Under the pieces are notes generated by a model. That model had not been told where the DNA came from. It ran no database searches and saw only the letters and a list, made by a program, of their open reading frames with translations. DNA of 64,000 bases, taken from Planoprotostelium fungivorum. Taxonomy: Eukaryota; Evosea; Variosea; Cavosteliida; Cavosteliaceae. Positions 22,504 through 33,417 of this stretch are shown one piece after another. A program made the position numbers and the translations under genes. The stretch lies in contig MDYQ01000018.1 in the NCBI GenBank assembly GCA_003024175.1, positions 186,001-250,000 on the forward strand, in the 5' to 3' direction. Numbering within the stretch: the stretch's first letter is position 1; each line of letters begins with the position of its first letter.

Positions 22504-25500
22504 TTAATTGTAGTGGTTGATGTAAGGACCGAGGAGGATCTTCCGTAGGATATCAAAGGGAACGATGACGGAAGAGGCTCCGATGATCATGATCCACTCG
22601 TGGAATGTCAGACCGACTGTTCTCAAGATGTTTCCTCCCAGGTACGTGAATGTGATTTGAACCACAAAGATCAGTAGAACCACCCACACAAATCTATTCC
22701 TTTCAGTCTCTGTTCATCATCTTCTCATGGTTGATGATGTCATGATGTAGATGATTCGATGAGGTGACAGGATGAGAAGATGATCACCCGCTGTTTTCAA
22801 AGATGTGATCGAATATGTTCAATTTAGGTGTGCGAGCGTTGAAGGAGTTGAAGTTGGTGAGGAAAATGAAGAAGGCAAAGAAGGCTGTCAGGAAGGCAGG
22901 CTCATCAGGCTGACCGTTTCGAATGAATAGATCACGGATGGGATCATAGGTGAGGAAGATGACACAGAGGATGGCAATGAACATGCCATTGATGATGATG
23001 GCAGACCACATCTGCAGACTGATGATGGGTTGGTCCCTCTTGATGGGTTTCTCTTCTGACATGTACCTGTGTCTCGTGTCGGTGCGAGTGTCGAAACAAT
23101 AAAATAGAATAAAAGTTGTACAAGTGGGGTGAAACAATAAAAGTTGGATGAAACAATAAAAGTCGGATGAAACAATAAAATAGAATAAATCACCTCATGA
23201 GTGCGGGTTCACCACCAAATGCCATGGCAGCCAAGGTGTCCATGACCAGATTGACCCACAGCAATTGGATGAGAGTCAACGGAAAGTCAAAGCCGAAGAA
23301 AGGACCCAGGAAGACGATGAGGAGGGAGGCACAGTTGACCGTTGACTGGAACACGATGAACTTCCTGATGGAGCGGAACACGGTACGTCCAAAGAGAACG
23401 GCTTTCGTGATCGATTCAAAGTTGTCATCCATGATCACAATGTCAGAGGCCTCCTTGGCAACCTGGTACAGTTGAGTATCTGTGTACAATGTATTTAAGG
23501 TTTAGTGTGTGGATCAGAGTGTGTGAATTCAAACTCTTCTAATTAAATGCTCGTGATCAATGTACAATATGATGTACATTATATGGATGTAAGGTTCAAA
23601 AGTGACACGCCAATATCAACTCACCTCAGCACCACTTCCCATGGCGAATCCAACGTCTGCCTGAGACAGAGCGGCACTGTCGTTCACTCCATCTCCCGTC
23701 ATACCCACCACCTACCCTCATCAGTCTCCCATCTACAACTCGCCTTCACCTTTCCCGCCTTCTGGCAGACGCGGACGAGTCTGCTCTTGTCGGTGGGGAG
23801 GGCTCTAGCGATGACTCCAACGGTTGGGATGATCTCTTGGAGTCTCTCGTCAGAGATGCTGGCCAGCTGCTGGCTGGTGAGAACAGACTTTCCGTCCTTG
23901 AGGAGTCCAAGGGTGTGGGCGACGGCGGTGGCGGTCTCCTTCTTGTCTCCAGTGATCATCACCACCTACACTCGATCAGTGTCTATTGTACATGGAATAG
24001 ATTCGATATAGAGTGAATCGATATAGAGTGAATCGATACAGAATGAATCGATACAGAATGAATCGATATAGAGTGAATCGATATAGAGTGAATGGATATA
24101 GAATGAATGGATGTAGAATGAATGGATGAAAGAGAGAAAGTGTCATTGTACCTGGATGCCAGCACGTTGAGCGAGGTCGATGGCAGGAGCAGACTCCTTT
24201 CTGATCTCATCTTCGATACCCATGACACCGAGGAGTACCAAGTTGTTGGGGATGGTGTTCTTCTCCGTATCAATCTCTTCGTCTGTCAGTGCAATGGCAA
24301 TCACTCGGATTCCACTCTTTGAAACCTATTTCTCTATCAGTCATTTGAATTAAAAGAGTATGAAAAGAATAAAAGTGAGTATGAAAAGAATAAGAGTGAG
24401 TGGGAAAAGAATAAAAGTGAGTGGGAAAAGAATAAAAGTGAGTATGAAGAGAATAAAAGTGAGTACGAAAAGAATAAAAGTGAGTACGAAAAGAATGAGA
24501 TGAGAAGAAATGGTCACCTCGTTCAATTGGTTGTTGATGGACTCGAGGTTGATGTTCTTCTCTTGTCTGCCATCGGGACCCAAGTAGGCGTGACAGTGGT
24601 TCAGAATGTAATCGGGAGCACCCTTGACAATGGTGATGGTGTTGTTCTTCGTCACCGTTCTGAGGTATGCAGGCTGATCCTTCAACGACAACTGAACGCT
24701 GCTAAACTTCCTCTCCGAGTTGAACAAGATCTCGTTCTTGATGCTGACTTGGGCGTCCTCCTTCAAGTAACTGTTGTCTAAGAACTGAAGGAGAGCACGA
24801 TCCGATGCGTTTCCTGCACACCATCAGCCTCCCTTCTCTACCTCTCTCCTCTCACCTCCAACTGGTCCGTTCTCACCGATGAAAGAAGAAGTTGATTCGA
24901 TGAGAGAGAAGGCTAGAATAGAACGAAGGACGGCGGGAATTTCCAAGAAGCTCTGGTAGATGGACGTGTTGCCTCCCATGAATACGGAAGGTATGAATAT
25001 ACCTTTGGTGAGAGTCCCCGTCTTGTCGACAAAGAGGATGTTGAGACTGCCGGCCGTCTCGATTCCCAGCAGTTTCCTGACGAGGACCTTGGCCTTGAGT
25101 AACTTTCTCATGTTGAGAGAGAGAACGATGGCGATCATCATGGGGAGACCCTCTGTGTCGAGTCAGTCAGTGGTTGTCATGTGATTGATGTGATTGATGT
25201 GGTTGATGTGATTGATGTGATTGATGTGATTGATGTGATTGATGTGATTGATGTGATGATGGATTCTATTTTCTGACCTGGAACGGCGACCACGATGACG
25301 ATGATGGCCAAGATGACCGACGTGACGAGATCGTGAACGGCAACCTGCGACGGAGTTCATCTACAACGAAGGGTGGAGAAAAGAATCACCTGCCAGTTTG
25401 CAACGGACAGGTAATCCTTGATGCGGGCGATCTCGTAGTTGTTGTCCAGGATGATCTGCTTGAAGAGGAAGGACACGGCGATGAGAGAGGCACCGATGTA

Positions 25501-26454
25501 ACCAAAGGTGGCCACTCCGTCGGCGAGGTCGCTCAGTTTGGCTGAGATGGGTCAGTGGGAGGATGATCGTGTGCTCGGCTCACTCTGGAGGGGTGACTCT
25601 CTGTCGTCTTCGTTCTTGGTCAATTCGTCATACAATTGGCCGTAGAATGTCTTTGAGCCCACACTGCAGACCTGTGATGGTGAGACATCACGAATCATGA
25701 AGATGCATCATCGTGGACGGGAAAGAGATCGTGATGGATGAGATGAGAATCACGAGCTACCTTCAAGATGGCCTCTCCATCATCGACGACGGAGCCTCTG
25801 AAGCAGAGGTACTCGTCGAAAAAATTGCTGGCCTCTGGGGGGCTGTAACCCTTGGGTGACACTCTCTTGCTGAGCGCCTCTCTCTCTCCGGTGAGTGATA
25901 CCTGTCGGGAGATCAGCGATCACGTGTTGTATGTACACGTCACCTGATTGGCTTGGAACTCTCCGTGGATGAGTTGTCCGTCTGCGGGCAGCTTATCACC
26001 GGCCTGCAAGAGGACCTGTCCGAGATCAGAAATGATTGGGCGTGATAAAAATGATTCGATGTGATACCTCGTCACCGACGACAATGTCTGAAGCCAAGAT
26101 CTTTTTGAGTTGTCCGTCTCTGAATACAGAGTTTTCGGCTCTGGAAGCTTCCTCTTGAAGCTTACGGAATGAGCTCTCGTTCTTGTATTCTGAATAAGTG
26201 GATACAAAAGTGGCCAGGAAGACGGCTACGGCGATTCCAACACCCTCCACCCAGTCTGCATATCCAACGAGGGCCAAAAACATGGTAATGCCCAGTGCTA
26301 CCAGGAGAATACGGATGAGAGGGTCTGAGAAATTGTCTTTGAGCTTATCCCAGAACGTCTCCTCCTCTGGTGGGGGAAGATCATTTGATCCGTGATTCCT
26401 CTTCGACTCTGCAACTTGAGCCTCCGTGAGGCCATTGATTCCTTCGAACTTCAT
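22504..26454 (-). CDS. P-type Ca2+-transporting ATPase (PMCA-type, P2B-like)
   Basis: A calcium-pumping ATPase. Reading down the minus strand: a cation-ATPase N domain (INGLTEAQVAESKRNHG), TM1-2 (IRILLVALGITMFLALVGYA, WVEGVGIAVAVFLATFVST), actuator domain (VLLQAGDKLPADGQLIHGE, then SLTGEREAL), the phosphorylation site DKTGTLTKG near 25030, the nucleotide-domain motif KGAPDYIL near 24610, VMITGDKKETA, a GDGVNDSAAL hinge near 23680, and C-terminal TM segments including LIQLLWVNLVMDTLAA. The C-terminus is short (LGPYINHYN) with no calmodulin-binding tail. Wording such as YSEYKNESSFRKLQEEAS resembles prokaryotic PMCA-type pumps more than animal PMCA or SERCA (from memory). Several introns are expanded by minisatellites. 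ATG at 26452-26454. Confidence 0.9.
23097..23187 (-). repeat. intronic AT-rich tandem repeat in the Ca2+-ATPase gene
   Basis: Imperfect units of about 20 bases of the form GATGAAACAATAAAAGTTG are repeated about four times in the intron between the loop exon (MSEEKPIKRDQPII) and the TM exon ending FGGEPALMR. Confidence 0.65.
24001..24120 (-). repeat. eight 15-bp minisatellite units in a Ca2+-ATPase intron
   Basis: Eight consecutive 15-mers of type AATCGATATAGAGTG, with variants at three or four positions, fill most of one intron between the exon encoding VMITGDKKETA and the preceding nucleotide-domain exon. Confidence 0.92.
24356..24501 (-). repeat. seven 21-bp minisatellite units in a Ca2+-ATPase intron
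   Basis: Seven consecutive units of 21 bases (GAGTATGAAAAGAATAAAAG plus T, with variants). On the sense (minus) strand the array is open and continuous with the upstream exon: if retained it would encode repeats of LTFILF plus one variable residue. The donor GTGACC immediately after SINNQLNE makes normal splicing likely. Confidence 0.92.
25181..25252 (-). repeat. eight 9-bp repeats in a Ca2+-ATPase intron
   Basis: Eight consecutive GTGATTGAT units (one GTGGTTGAT) lie in the intron between the exons encoding ...VVAVP and EGLPMMIAIVLS. Confidence 0.92.
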
Positions 26455-26847
26455 GCCTCTCTATCTGTTCCACCTTCAGATGTCGTTATGCAATGGAATA
26501 GAACATACCAATAGAACGTGAGAGGGTCCGAATGTGAAGTATGCTCGGTATAGATAGATCTAGAGTGTGTCCTCCTTTGCAGTCCACCTCTCTCAATACT
26601 TGGCGCGTCACTCGTTTATTCAAAGAACTCAGCGTTTCATCTTTTTGAAACCCCAAATGGTTTCACGACGCCCAACAACAGAAGCAGGACGTCCATTCAA
26701 TTGTCTTCATTCCCTTTCATCTCGATGACTCATGAGCTGAGAGACACTCATCCTCTTCTTGTTCTTTCACTTCCAGTCTCATGCTCCCCGTGCAGATGCA
26801 CAAACGTAAAGAGAATAGGAGATGGAAAGATGACAGACAATTTATTC

Positions 26848-27413
26848 TACTCTAACTTGCTTCCGCAGTTGCTGCAGAAACCAGCACCAGCGTTTCTGTT
26901 TGAAGCGATCAGCCTTCCATCCTCTTCGTGAATAGTGACTCACCTGAAACCACATTCTCCACAGAAGTTAGTGGCTTCGGAGGCCTTGTTCTCTACCTTG
27001 GGTGGCTCAGCGATGGGGGTACCACCTACCTCTTGTCAATCACCATCCGATGGACAAAGATGATATTCATCAAACGCACCGTGAACAGTTGTGTTCCAGC
27101 TGTGAGAGGAAAGAGTACCTCCCTGTCCGAAACCATAACCTCCGGGACCGAATGCGCTTTGGTGGCACCTCTTGCAGTATGGCTTACCTGCACAACTCAA
27201 CATCCTCCAAAGAATGGATCATCACCTTCGTGAGCGGCCTCAGATCCCAACTGCAGGGATGAATTGCATTGGGTGCACTTGAAGCAGGCCTTGTGCCACG
27301 CCTTTCCGATCGAGTTGACCCTGTCACGTTCAGTCGATAGAATATGACCCCTCTTCGACTCACTTCTCTGTTGGGTAGGCAGTCTTTCCACATTTTCCAC
27401 ACTTTTCAGACAT
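26848..27413 (-). CDS. single-LIM-domain CRP-like protein with C-terminal zinc ribbon
   Basis: MSEKCGKCGKTAYPTEK, then (after an intron) AWHKACFKCTQCNSSL, then KPYCKRCHQSAFGPGG form one complete LIM domain (two zinc sites), followed by the Gly-rich YGFGQGG stretch typical of cysteine-rich (CRP) LIM proteins. The tail is unusual: after a linker (PPKVENKASEATN) it ends in two CxxC pairs, FCGECGFR and FCSNCGSKLE, a compact zinc ribbon. Five exons with short introns; stop TAG at 26848-26850 followed by AATAAA. Likely an actin- or nucleus-associated scaffold (family inference). It is divergent from NSE1, sharing a 104-base spacer. Confidence 0.87.
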
Positions 27414-27517
27414 GTCTGTGACGATGGAGCAATAATTGTGCCTAAAAAGGGCGAAAAGAGACGTTGTAGATGTGATTCAAAAAACGGTGATGCATCACAT
27501 CACCAACGGAAACTTAG
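27414..27517. promoter_or_regulatory. bidirectional spacer between the LIM gene and NSE1
   Basis: Only 104 bases separate the two divergent start codons, so both promoters must lie here or overlap the coding ends. The spacer contains ACGTTGTAGATGTGATTC. No TATA box is evident. Confidence 0.5.
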
Positions 27518-28606
27518 ATGGGGTCCTCTGATGATGAGGAATCAGCGTCGTCGTTGACTGACGCTCACCGATTCTTCTTACAAGGCATCATGGCCGGTGG
27601 GACTCTGTCCGAGAAGGATGTAGAAGAACTATTCAGTGCAGCGAAAGAAACGTATAAATACAGTGAGATTATTGCGTTCATCGTTCTCCATCTCATCGGA
27701 TGAAGGACAAACAACACCTCTCACCGATTTCGTCGAGACCATCAACAAGGCATTATCCTTCTTGTACATGCAGATACGAAACATAGCTTCTGAGCTGGAT
27801 GGAGAAAAGTTTTACGGTCTGATCAACACGAGAGCCGATCTGGAATCACAGAAGGGAACACAATTGACTCTCACCGAGATCGGCATGTTCAGAAAGATCG
27901 TGAGCACGTCTACAGATCCTCTCACGTCCTTTTTCTCACGACATGGATCGTGCTAACCATCCGATCGCTCACAATGATCATGTGACTGACAGCATCAGAT
28001 GAATGCAGTGATAGAGGCTTCAGATCCTGCGAAATCAAAGGTGAGCATCTCGCTCCATCGATCACCATCATCTCACCCCCTCAACTTTTGCACGTTGTAG
28101 ATTGACAATAAAACGTAGGAAAGAGATGGAATTCGAGTGAGTGAGGGCAGCATCAGCGTGAGTGCCGCACTCGAACACGGTGGAAACGCACATTCTTTGA
28201 ACGAGAGGACATTAGAGAGGTTAGTGCAAGAGAGGTGGCTCGTCTACACCACGCCAGCACACAAGAGAGTGAGTGACGTCACGTCCATCGTGTTCATCGT
28301 GATGTGGATGAGGTGATGTTGATGATGGCGACAGATCACATTGGGTGTGAGATCACTGATGGAGTTGAAACAATGGTTAGAAGAGAACTACGAAGATCAT
28401 GTTTCAAATTGTCTGACGTGTCACGAGCCCATCTTCATGGTGAGACTTTGCGATGATGAAACTGGGCGCTAACGTCGTGGAAGGGAGAGATCTGTCAGAA
28501 CAATCGATGTGAAGTCAAACTGCATCATCACTGCAGTAAGAGGTGGTTCACTGGTAACCGAGAGAGAGTCTGTCCATCGTGCAAGAACGTATGGAAGATG
28601 AGATGA
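27518..28606 (+). CDS. NSE1-like subunit of the SMC5/6 complex (RING-like)
   Basis: NSE1 pairs with NSE3 in the SMC5/6 DNA-repair complex and carries a variant RING domain. The protein starts MGSSDDEESASSLTDAHRFF with FLQGIMAGGTLSEKDVEELF (winged-helix N-terminus), continues with FVETINKALSFLYMQIRNIA and LNERTLERLVQERWLVYT, and ends with a complete Cys/His cluster: CLTCHEPIFM, GEICQNNRC, LHHHCSKRWF, CPSCKNVWKMR. That layout matches the NSE1 C-terminal RING rather than a generic RING-H2. Seven exons; one intron contains GTTGTAGATTG about 20 bases before its acceptor. ATG at 27518; TGA at 28604-28606. Confidence 0.85.
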
Positions 28607-28678
28607 AGGATCGTTGTGTGTCTGTCTTCTCTCTTCACGTGCAAACGATAGAAAAAGATGATCATGTTCGACATCCTT

Positions 28679-29082
28679 TTACTTGTTACTCATCATTCCG
28701 TGTCTCTGAGCGGCGTTTCCGGTTGCGAGGGGTGTGTCGATCTTGGTCTCGTCCAACTGTATCATGTCAACGACGCCGTCTCCATTGTCTTCGAGATGAT
28801 CTCACCTTTCTTCCTTGAGTCGTATTGCCGCTGCGTGAGGACGCAGTGACCTGACCACTACCAGCAGATCCAGTTGCAGGTGCTTCTTGCGCCTTTCATT
28901 TCCATCAGAATCACGTCGCACACGCTGACGATAGACGTTATCCTCACCTGCTTGTTCTTGTTGTGTTCTCCTCCAACTGGAGGCATGGTGTTCTGGCTAG
29001 CTCTGCTCTTCTGGTACCATGCTGAGCCGAAATAGAGACCGACGGCTCCGGCGCCAGCTGCGAGTATCAATCGTGTGTTCAT
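28679..29082 (-). CDS. small single-span membrane protein, unknown
   Basis: A three-exon gene of about 95 codons. The N-terminus MNTRLILAAGAGAVGLYFGS forms one hydrophobic span followed by WYQKSRASQ, so it looks like a signal anchor, perhaps mitochondrial inner membrane (inference from the short Arg-containing N-terminus). The rest is hydrophilic, rich in Gly/Ser/Thr/Asn (GSGQVTASSRSGNTTQG) and ends QRHGMMSNK. I do not recognise the family. It ends convergently 72 bases from the NSE1 stop. Confidence 0.6.
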
Positions 29083-29225
29083 GTCTTGCGTGTGTGTTCT
29101 TCTGGTTGTGTGTCTAAACCGTGACGCAACTTGAAGAGATTTCGCACACGTGACCCACACATCTTTTATTCTATTTTATTCTCTTCGGTCATCAATGAAA
29201 CAGAATCAAACTCACTTTAAAACAT

Positions 29226-30391
29226 TTATTCAGTATCCTCATCAGACTCTGCAACGTTGATCTCTACAGGTGCATCATGGGACGCTTCATCTTCCACTTC
29301 CGTCAGATCGACCTGAGCCGTCGATGTTCTCTGTGGCCTCGTCCTCTGATACAGAACGTAAGGTACTCTCGGAAAATAGATGATGCTTCCCCCGTGATGA
29401 TCATCTCCTGCATCTTCGTGACCGTCCGTCAGTGGTGGTGGTGTCTGTGTCATTTAGCGTGGCTCCATCGTCTCTCTCTCTACCTCATCTTCAGAGCCGT
29501 CCACGAGGTCTATGTACATGGTGTTGGGTGCTGCTACGGGGCTATCGTTTGAGGGTGGAGTTTGGCTCGTTGGTTCACGACTGGCCGTGTCTTCTGTATT
29601 CACAAGTGCTTCATCATCTTCATCTCCATCATCGTCTATGTGAGTCAGTCAAGTGATGATCAAGATTTCGAGAGGACTCACCGTGGATAACTCTCGCCCT
29701 CTTTCGCTTCATCTGTTCTTCTCTTCGCTGCTGCTGTTCCATGATCCTCTTTCTCTTGTTCTTTACCTCCGTTTCTCTTTCCAATTTGATTCTTTCTCTC
29801 TCTTCTTCCGGTAATGAGAGCTCATACGCCCTCTTCTCTACCTCTGCCTTATGAGCCTCGATGTTCTTTCGGACTTCTCTTCTCGTGTTTCCCACGTCTC
29901 TCTTACAAAGAGGACAGAGAAGTCTCTGTTTCAACCATTCATCGATGCATTCCACATGAAAATCGTGTCCTGTTGAAATGATATCAGTGATGCGGCTCAA
30001 GTGATGTCGTCGAAGGGGTTTTATGTATGAATATCTCACCGCAAGGAAGGACACGAACCATCTGTTCAGCTTCATAGTCGCCTATGCAAATAGAACATGA
30101 TGTATCATCCTTGGCCTGTTTAAACTCGTCAGTATTTTGGGTGACGCTCTAAAAGAGGACAGCCACCTGTTTCGCGGCCAAGTCGACAGGAATTGGTGGA
30201 AGTTCTGAGAGTATCCTCTCAAGAGGAACCATGTGTGTCTGAGAAGCAGTCCGACCCAAATATTGCAATAATGCTAGATTGGTAGTACGCGTGAGCAGAG
30301 CCATCATTGGGATCAGTTGATTCTCAAGCATCTCCATTCGTTCCGTAAATCTTCTGTGCCTTCTTGCGTTCCTATCGTTCGAATCCTCCAT
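29226..30391 (-). CDS. RING-H2 zinc-finger protein, probable E3 ubiquitin ligase
   Basis: MEDSNDRNARRHRRFTERME begins a helical N-terminal region with LERILSELPPIPVDLA. The RING-H2 follows: CSICIGDYEAEQMVRVLPCG, intron, HDFHVECIDEWLKQRLLCPLC (about 30110-29900), which has all eight metal ligands in C3H2C3 order. A long charged helix (KNIEAHKAEVEKRAYELSLP and RKRIMEQQQRREEQMKRKRA) leads into an acidic Ser/Thr-rich tail ending NVAESDEDTE. No TM helix. RING-H2 proteins of this form usually recruit E2 enzymes; the substrate is not evident. The start lies 144 bases from the divergent eEF1B gene. Confidence 0.85.
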
Positions 30392-30535
30392 GTAACTGAT
30401 CCCAATAATGTAATGTCTCTTGTCTTTCGTGTGAAATTTTCATAACGAACGTGTAGACGCGCAGATTCGCAGATTTGAGATACGACACGGACCAGAATCC
30501 CATCAGAAAAGCATCGAACATCGATCTCCTTCACC
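30392..30535. promoter_or_regulatory. bidirectional spacer between the RING gene and eEF1B beta
   Basis: 144 bases separate divergent start codons. The eEF1B side has the leader ...CGATCTCCTTCACC before ATG. No canonical TATA box is visible. Confidence 0.5.
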
Positions 30536-31201
30536 ATGCCTGCTGATCTGAACAACCTCGTCCTCTTCTACTCCGCCCTCAAGGGTGTCAGAACAACTTC
30601 CGAGAAGCCCGTAGAGCAGAAGAAGGAAGAGACTCAGGCCGCTGCCCCCGCTGTAGAGGCCCCCAAGGTCGAGGCAAAGAAGGAGGAGAAGAAAGAGAAG
30701 AAGGATGACGACTTCGACCTCTTTGGAGATGATGAGGAAGATGAGGAGCACCAGGCCGAGATCACCAGAAGAGCCAAGGAGCAGGCCGCCAAGAAGGCCG
30801 AGAAGTTGGCCGCCACTGGAAAGAAGGCAGAGTCTCTCAAGTCTGCCATCGTCATCGACGTAAAGCCTTGGGACGATACCACCGATATGGTTGAGATGGA
30901 GAGACTCGTCAGAGAGATCGTCCTTGACGGTCTTGAGTGGAAGGCCTGTGAGTACAAATTATTTAATGATCTTTGACTTGATTTTACACTATATCATCAA
31001 ATGTAGAATGTAAGAGGTGAAACAAAGTACTGAACGAGACGAACAGCAAAGTTGACACCCATCGGATACGGAATCAAGAAGCTCCAGATCTCTTGCCACG
31101 TCGAGGACGCTAAGGTCAGCGTCGACGACATCCAGGAGAAGATCGAGGCCATCGAGGAGCTTGTCCAGAGCACTGATATCGACAGTTTCACAAAGCTGTA
31201 A
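30536..31201 (+). CDS. translation elongation factor eEF1B beta (GEF subunit)
   Basis: The guanine-nucleotide exchange factor for eEF1A. A short N-terminal segment ([20 protein letters not shown]) and a Lys/Glu/Ala-rich linker lead to the acidic eEF1 cap motif [14 protein letters not shown], then the GEF domain: [31 protein letters not shown], intron (30948-31046), [20 protein letters not shown], and the terminal [10 protein letters not shown]. The full C-terminal domain is present. The N-terminal GST-like domain of animal eEF1B alpha is absent. Stop TAA at 31199-31201. Confidence 0.95.
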
Positions 31202-31419
31202 TCTTCTTCAATACATATATTCTTCTTAATCGACATTCATGTGAGATCGCATTACGAAAAAGTTGTTGCAGCTCAGATGTGCACGATCTTATCCGACTCG
31301 CCAAAAGAACGTGCCGAGATGATCATCACACAAACGCTGACACCTCATACGTTTTCGAGAAGACATCATCAGAATACGAGCCGATGTTAAAGAAACGAAC
31401 GACCTCCTTCGAGAAACAT

Positions 31420-33310
31420 TTATCGCGTATACATCTCCCTCGTCATGACGTCTACGTCCTCGACGTAATTAGATGGAACCCATCCCTCCTGCCACCCCTC
31501 CTCCGCTTCGATCTCCCCGTACCACCAACCTTCTCTCTTGTGTGTGATGACGATGATCTCCCCGCTCTCAAAACTAAGATCTTCTTCTTCCGTAGACGTG
31601 TAATCTGCCACAGCTCTCACGATGCTGATACCAGAAGGGAGGACTTCTAAATAGTTGGACGGCACTCTACCCATGGTGTTGTCTTCCGCTCTGTCGTCGG
31701 TCAATCTTGAGAGGTACTACCTCATCGAGTTCACCTGCAGCCCAGCCACCAGCCGTCTTCAAATTGAGCGAGAACGGTGACGATATCACCTACCCAGATA
31801 GAGAGGTCACCCGGGTATTCTGCAGAGTAGTCGTAGACAGCCACCATCTTGGTCAGTGCCTCTTGTTCTTCGTCCTCGTAGACGGATTGGCTGGTGACGA
31901 GTGAGCGTGGAGATAGAGGAGGGTGTTACCTGTCGCCTGGGTCGCCGTGTTTGGACATGAGTTCCATGTAGTGTTCTTCGGTGAGAGTTTGTGCAGCTCG
32001 GGCTGGAATTACATTTAATGTTTCTTCATTGTGTGAAGGTGAAATGGTAATCAAACAGAAATGAATTGAAACAGATTCAATTAGGTTGAAATAGATAAAG
32101 ATCTGATGATGCATGAAGATGGATGAAAATCGAAAGAAAAGAGAGACGACATAGACAGAGTCAAAGAAACCGGAAAGACATTTCGATTCGTATACTCACA
32201 GACTAAGAGGGGCGAGCGGAACTCTTTCAAAAAGTTTGGTTTTGCTTTCATGGCGTTCGACAGCTGTGGAGTCCCTTGGTTAGAAGCCAATCGCCTGGGT
32301 AGCCCTCTTCTATCCTACTCATCACATCAGATATCCCATCGACACAAAAGGTGACACGACATCGTGCACATCATCGTGGACTCACCCTCTTTCTATCTCC
32401 CGGGCTGTTTGCACTCGATCGAGTGACTGTGGGCAGAGCTCTTCCCATCTTATTTGGAGGCAGTTCCTTCTTGTAGCTGGACACAGAGCTGAAGCGACTG
32501 CCGTAATTGGATAGACTCTGGCACTTTGGTGTGGGAAGAGGTATCGGTGATGCACTGCCTACTCTTCAATACACATTCTCAATGAGATGGAGGTGGTGGA
32601 CTCACATGTGGCGGGCTGGGTTCGTCATTTTGGTATCGACATTGGGAATGGATTGAGATGGCCGGGTTGTTTCCTTCTGTGGTTCGGTCGATGCGGATGG
32701 TTCGATGGGCTTTTGTTCTTCTTTCGTCGATCGGTTCGATTTGGATGCCAACTTTTCTTGCTTCTTCTTCTCTTTCTCTTCCTTTTTCCTCCTCTCCTTC
32801 TCTTCTTTCTCTCTCTTCTTCTCTTCCTTCTTCAATTCTTTCAATTTCTTCTTATCTATGGTTGAAATAGACCCGGTGCTGCTGCTCACAGAGCTGGAAG
32901 ACTGAATAGAACGACTGGGTGGGGGCTCGATGTTGGATGATACTGTGTAAATGTTTCCCTTCTTGTTCTTCTCTTTTCGAATGGAATCGTCTGATGTAGA
33001 AGAAGTCACAGAGGCTCGATCAGAGAAGCCCACGGGCATAGACTGGGACAAGGCTGGCACCTCAATCGCTTCTGATGTTGGAGAGCACTCGTGTGACCGT
33101 GGTTTCTCTTCTGCAATAGGCTTTGACGGTTTCTCTTTGATTCCAAAGAAGGTAGATAGTCGTCGACTGCATATGCGGTCAGATGATGCATTCTTATATG
33201 GCGGTCAGCTCAGAGTCACCTTGACTTTGTCCGTGTTCGTTCTTCCATATAATGAATCGTCACTGACCCACTTTAGAACGTCACTTATCTGCTCAATAAT
33301 GCGATACACC
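31420..33310 (-). CDS. tandem SH3-domain protein with a Lys/Glu-rich coiled coil
   Basis: Two SH3 domains lie at the C-terminus. SH3-1 has VAVYDYSAEYPGDLS, FEDGWWLGCR (intron) and MGRVPSNYLEVLP; SH3-2 has IVRAVADYTSTEEEDLSF, KREGWWYGEIE and GWVPSNYVEDV, ending TREMYTR. Upstream are a short conserved-looking segment (ASNQGTPQLSNAMKAKPNFL), Ser/Pro-rich linkers and a long charged helix (KKLKELKKEEKKREKEEKER). The GWWLGCR-RAEDN join needs a 44-base intron (about 31689-31732). The 5' end is uncertain: a candidate ATG near 33310 gives MVYRIIEQISDVLKW but its exon does not join in phase to the next. Likely an actin/endocytic or polarity adaptor (inference). Confidence 0.75.
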
Positions 33311-33417
33311 ATCGCATCACTTAATCGCTGATTAAAACAGACGCCCACCTCTATTCAACGTCGTCTCTCAATTGATTGTGTTGTGTGGCGTGGCGTGTGA
33401 TGTGTTTGCTCGTGATG

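Noticed and set aside
30370-30385. GTTCGAATCC tRNA B-box-like word
   Set aside because: It lies within the RING protein's first exon (antisense) and has no matching A box or acceptor stem.
31689-31717. 29-base intron inside SH3-1, and a similar 29-base intron in ATG101 (34801 region)
   Set aside because: In both places a 44-base intron gives a better family match (GWWLGCR-RAEDN and LQC-LLHTI), so ultrashort introns are not needed.
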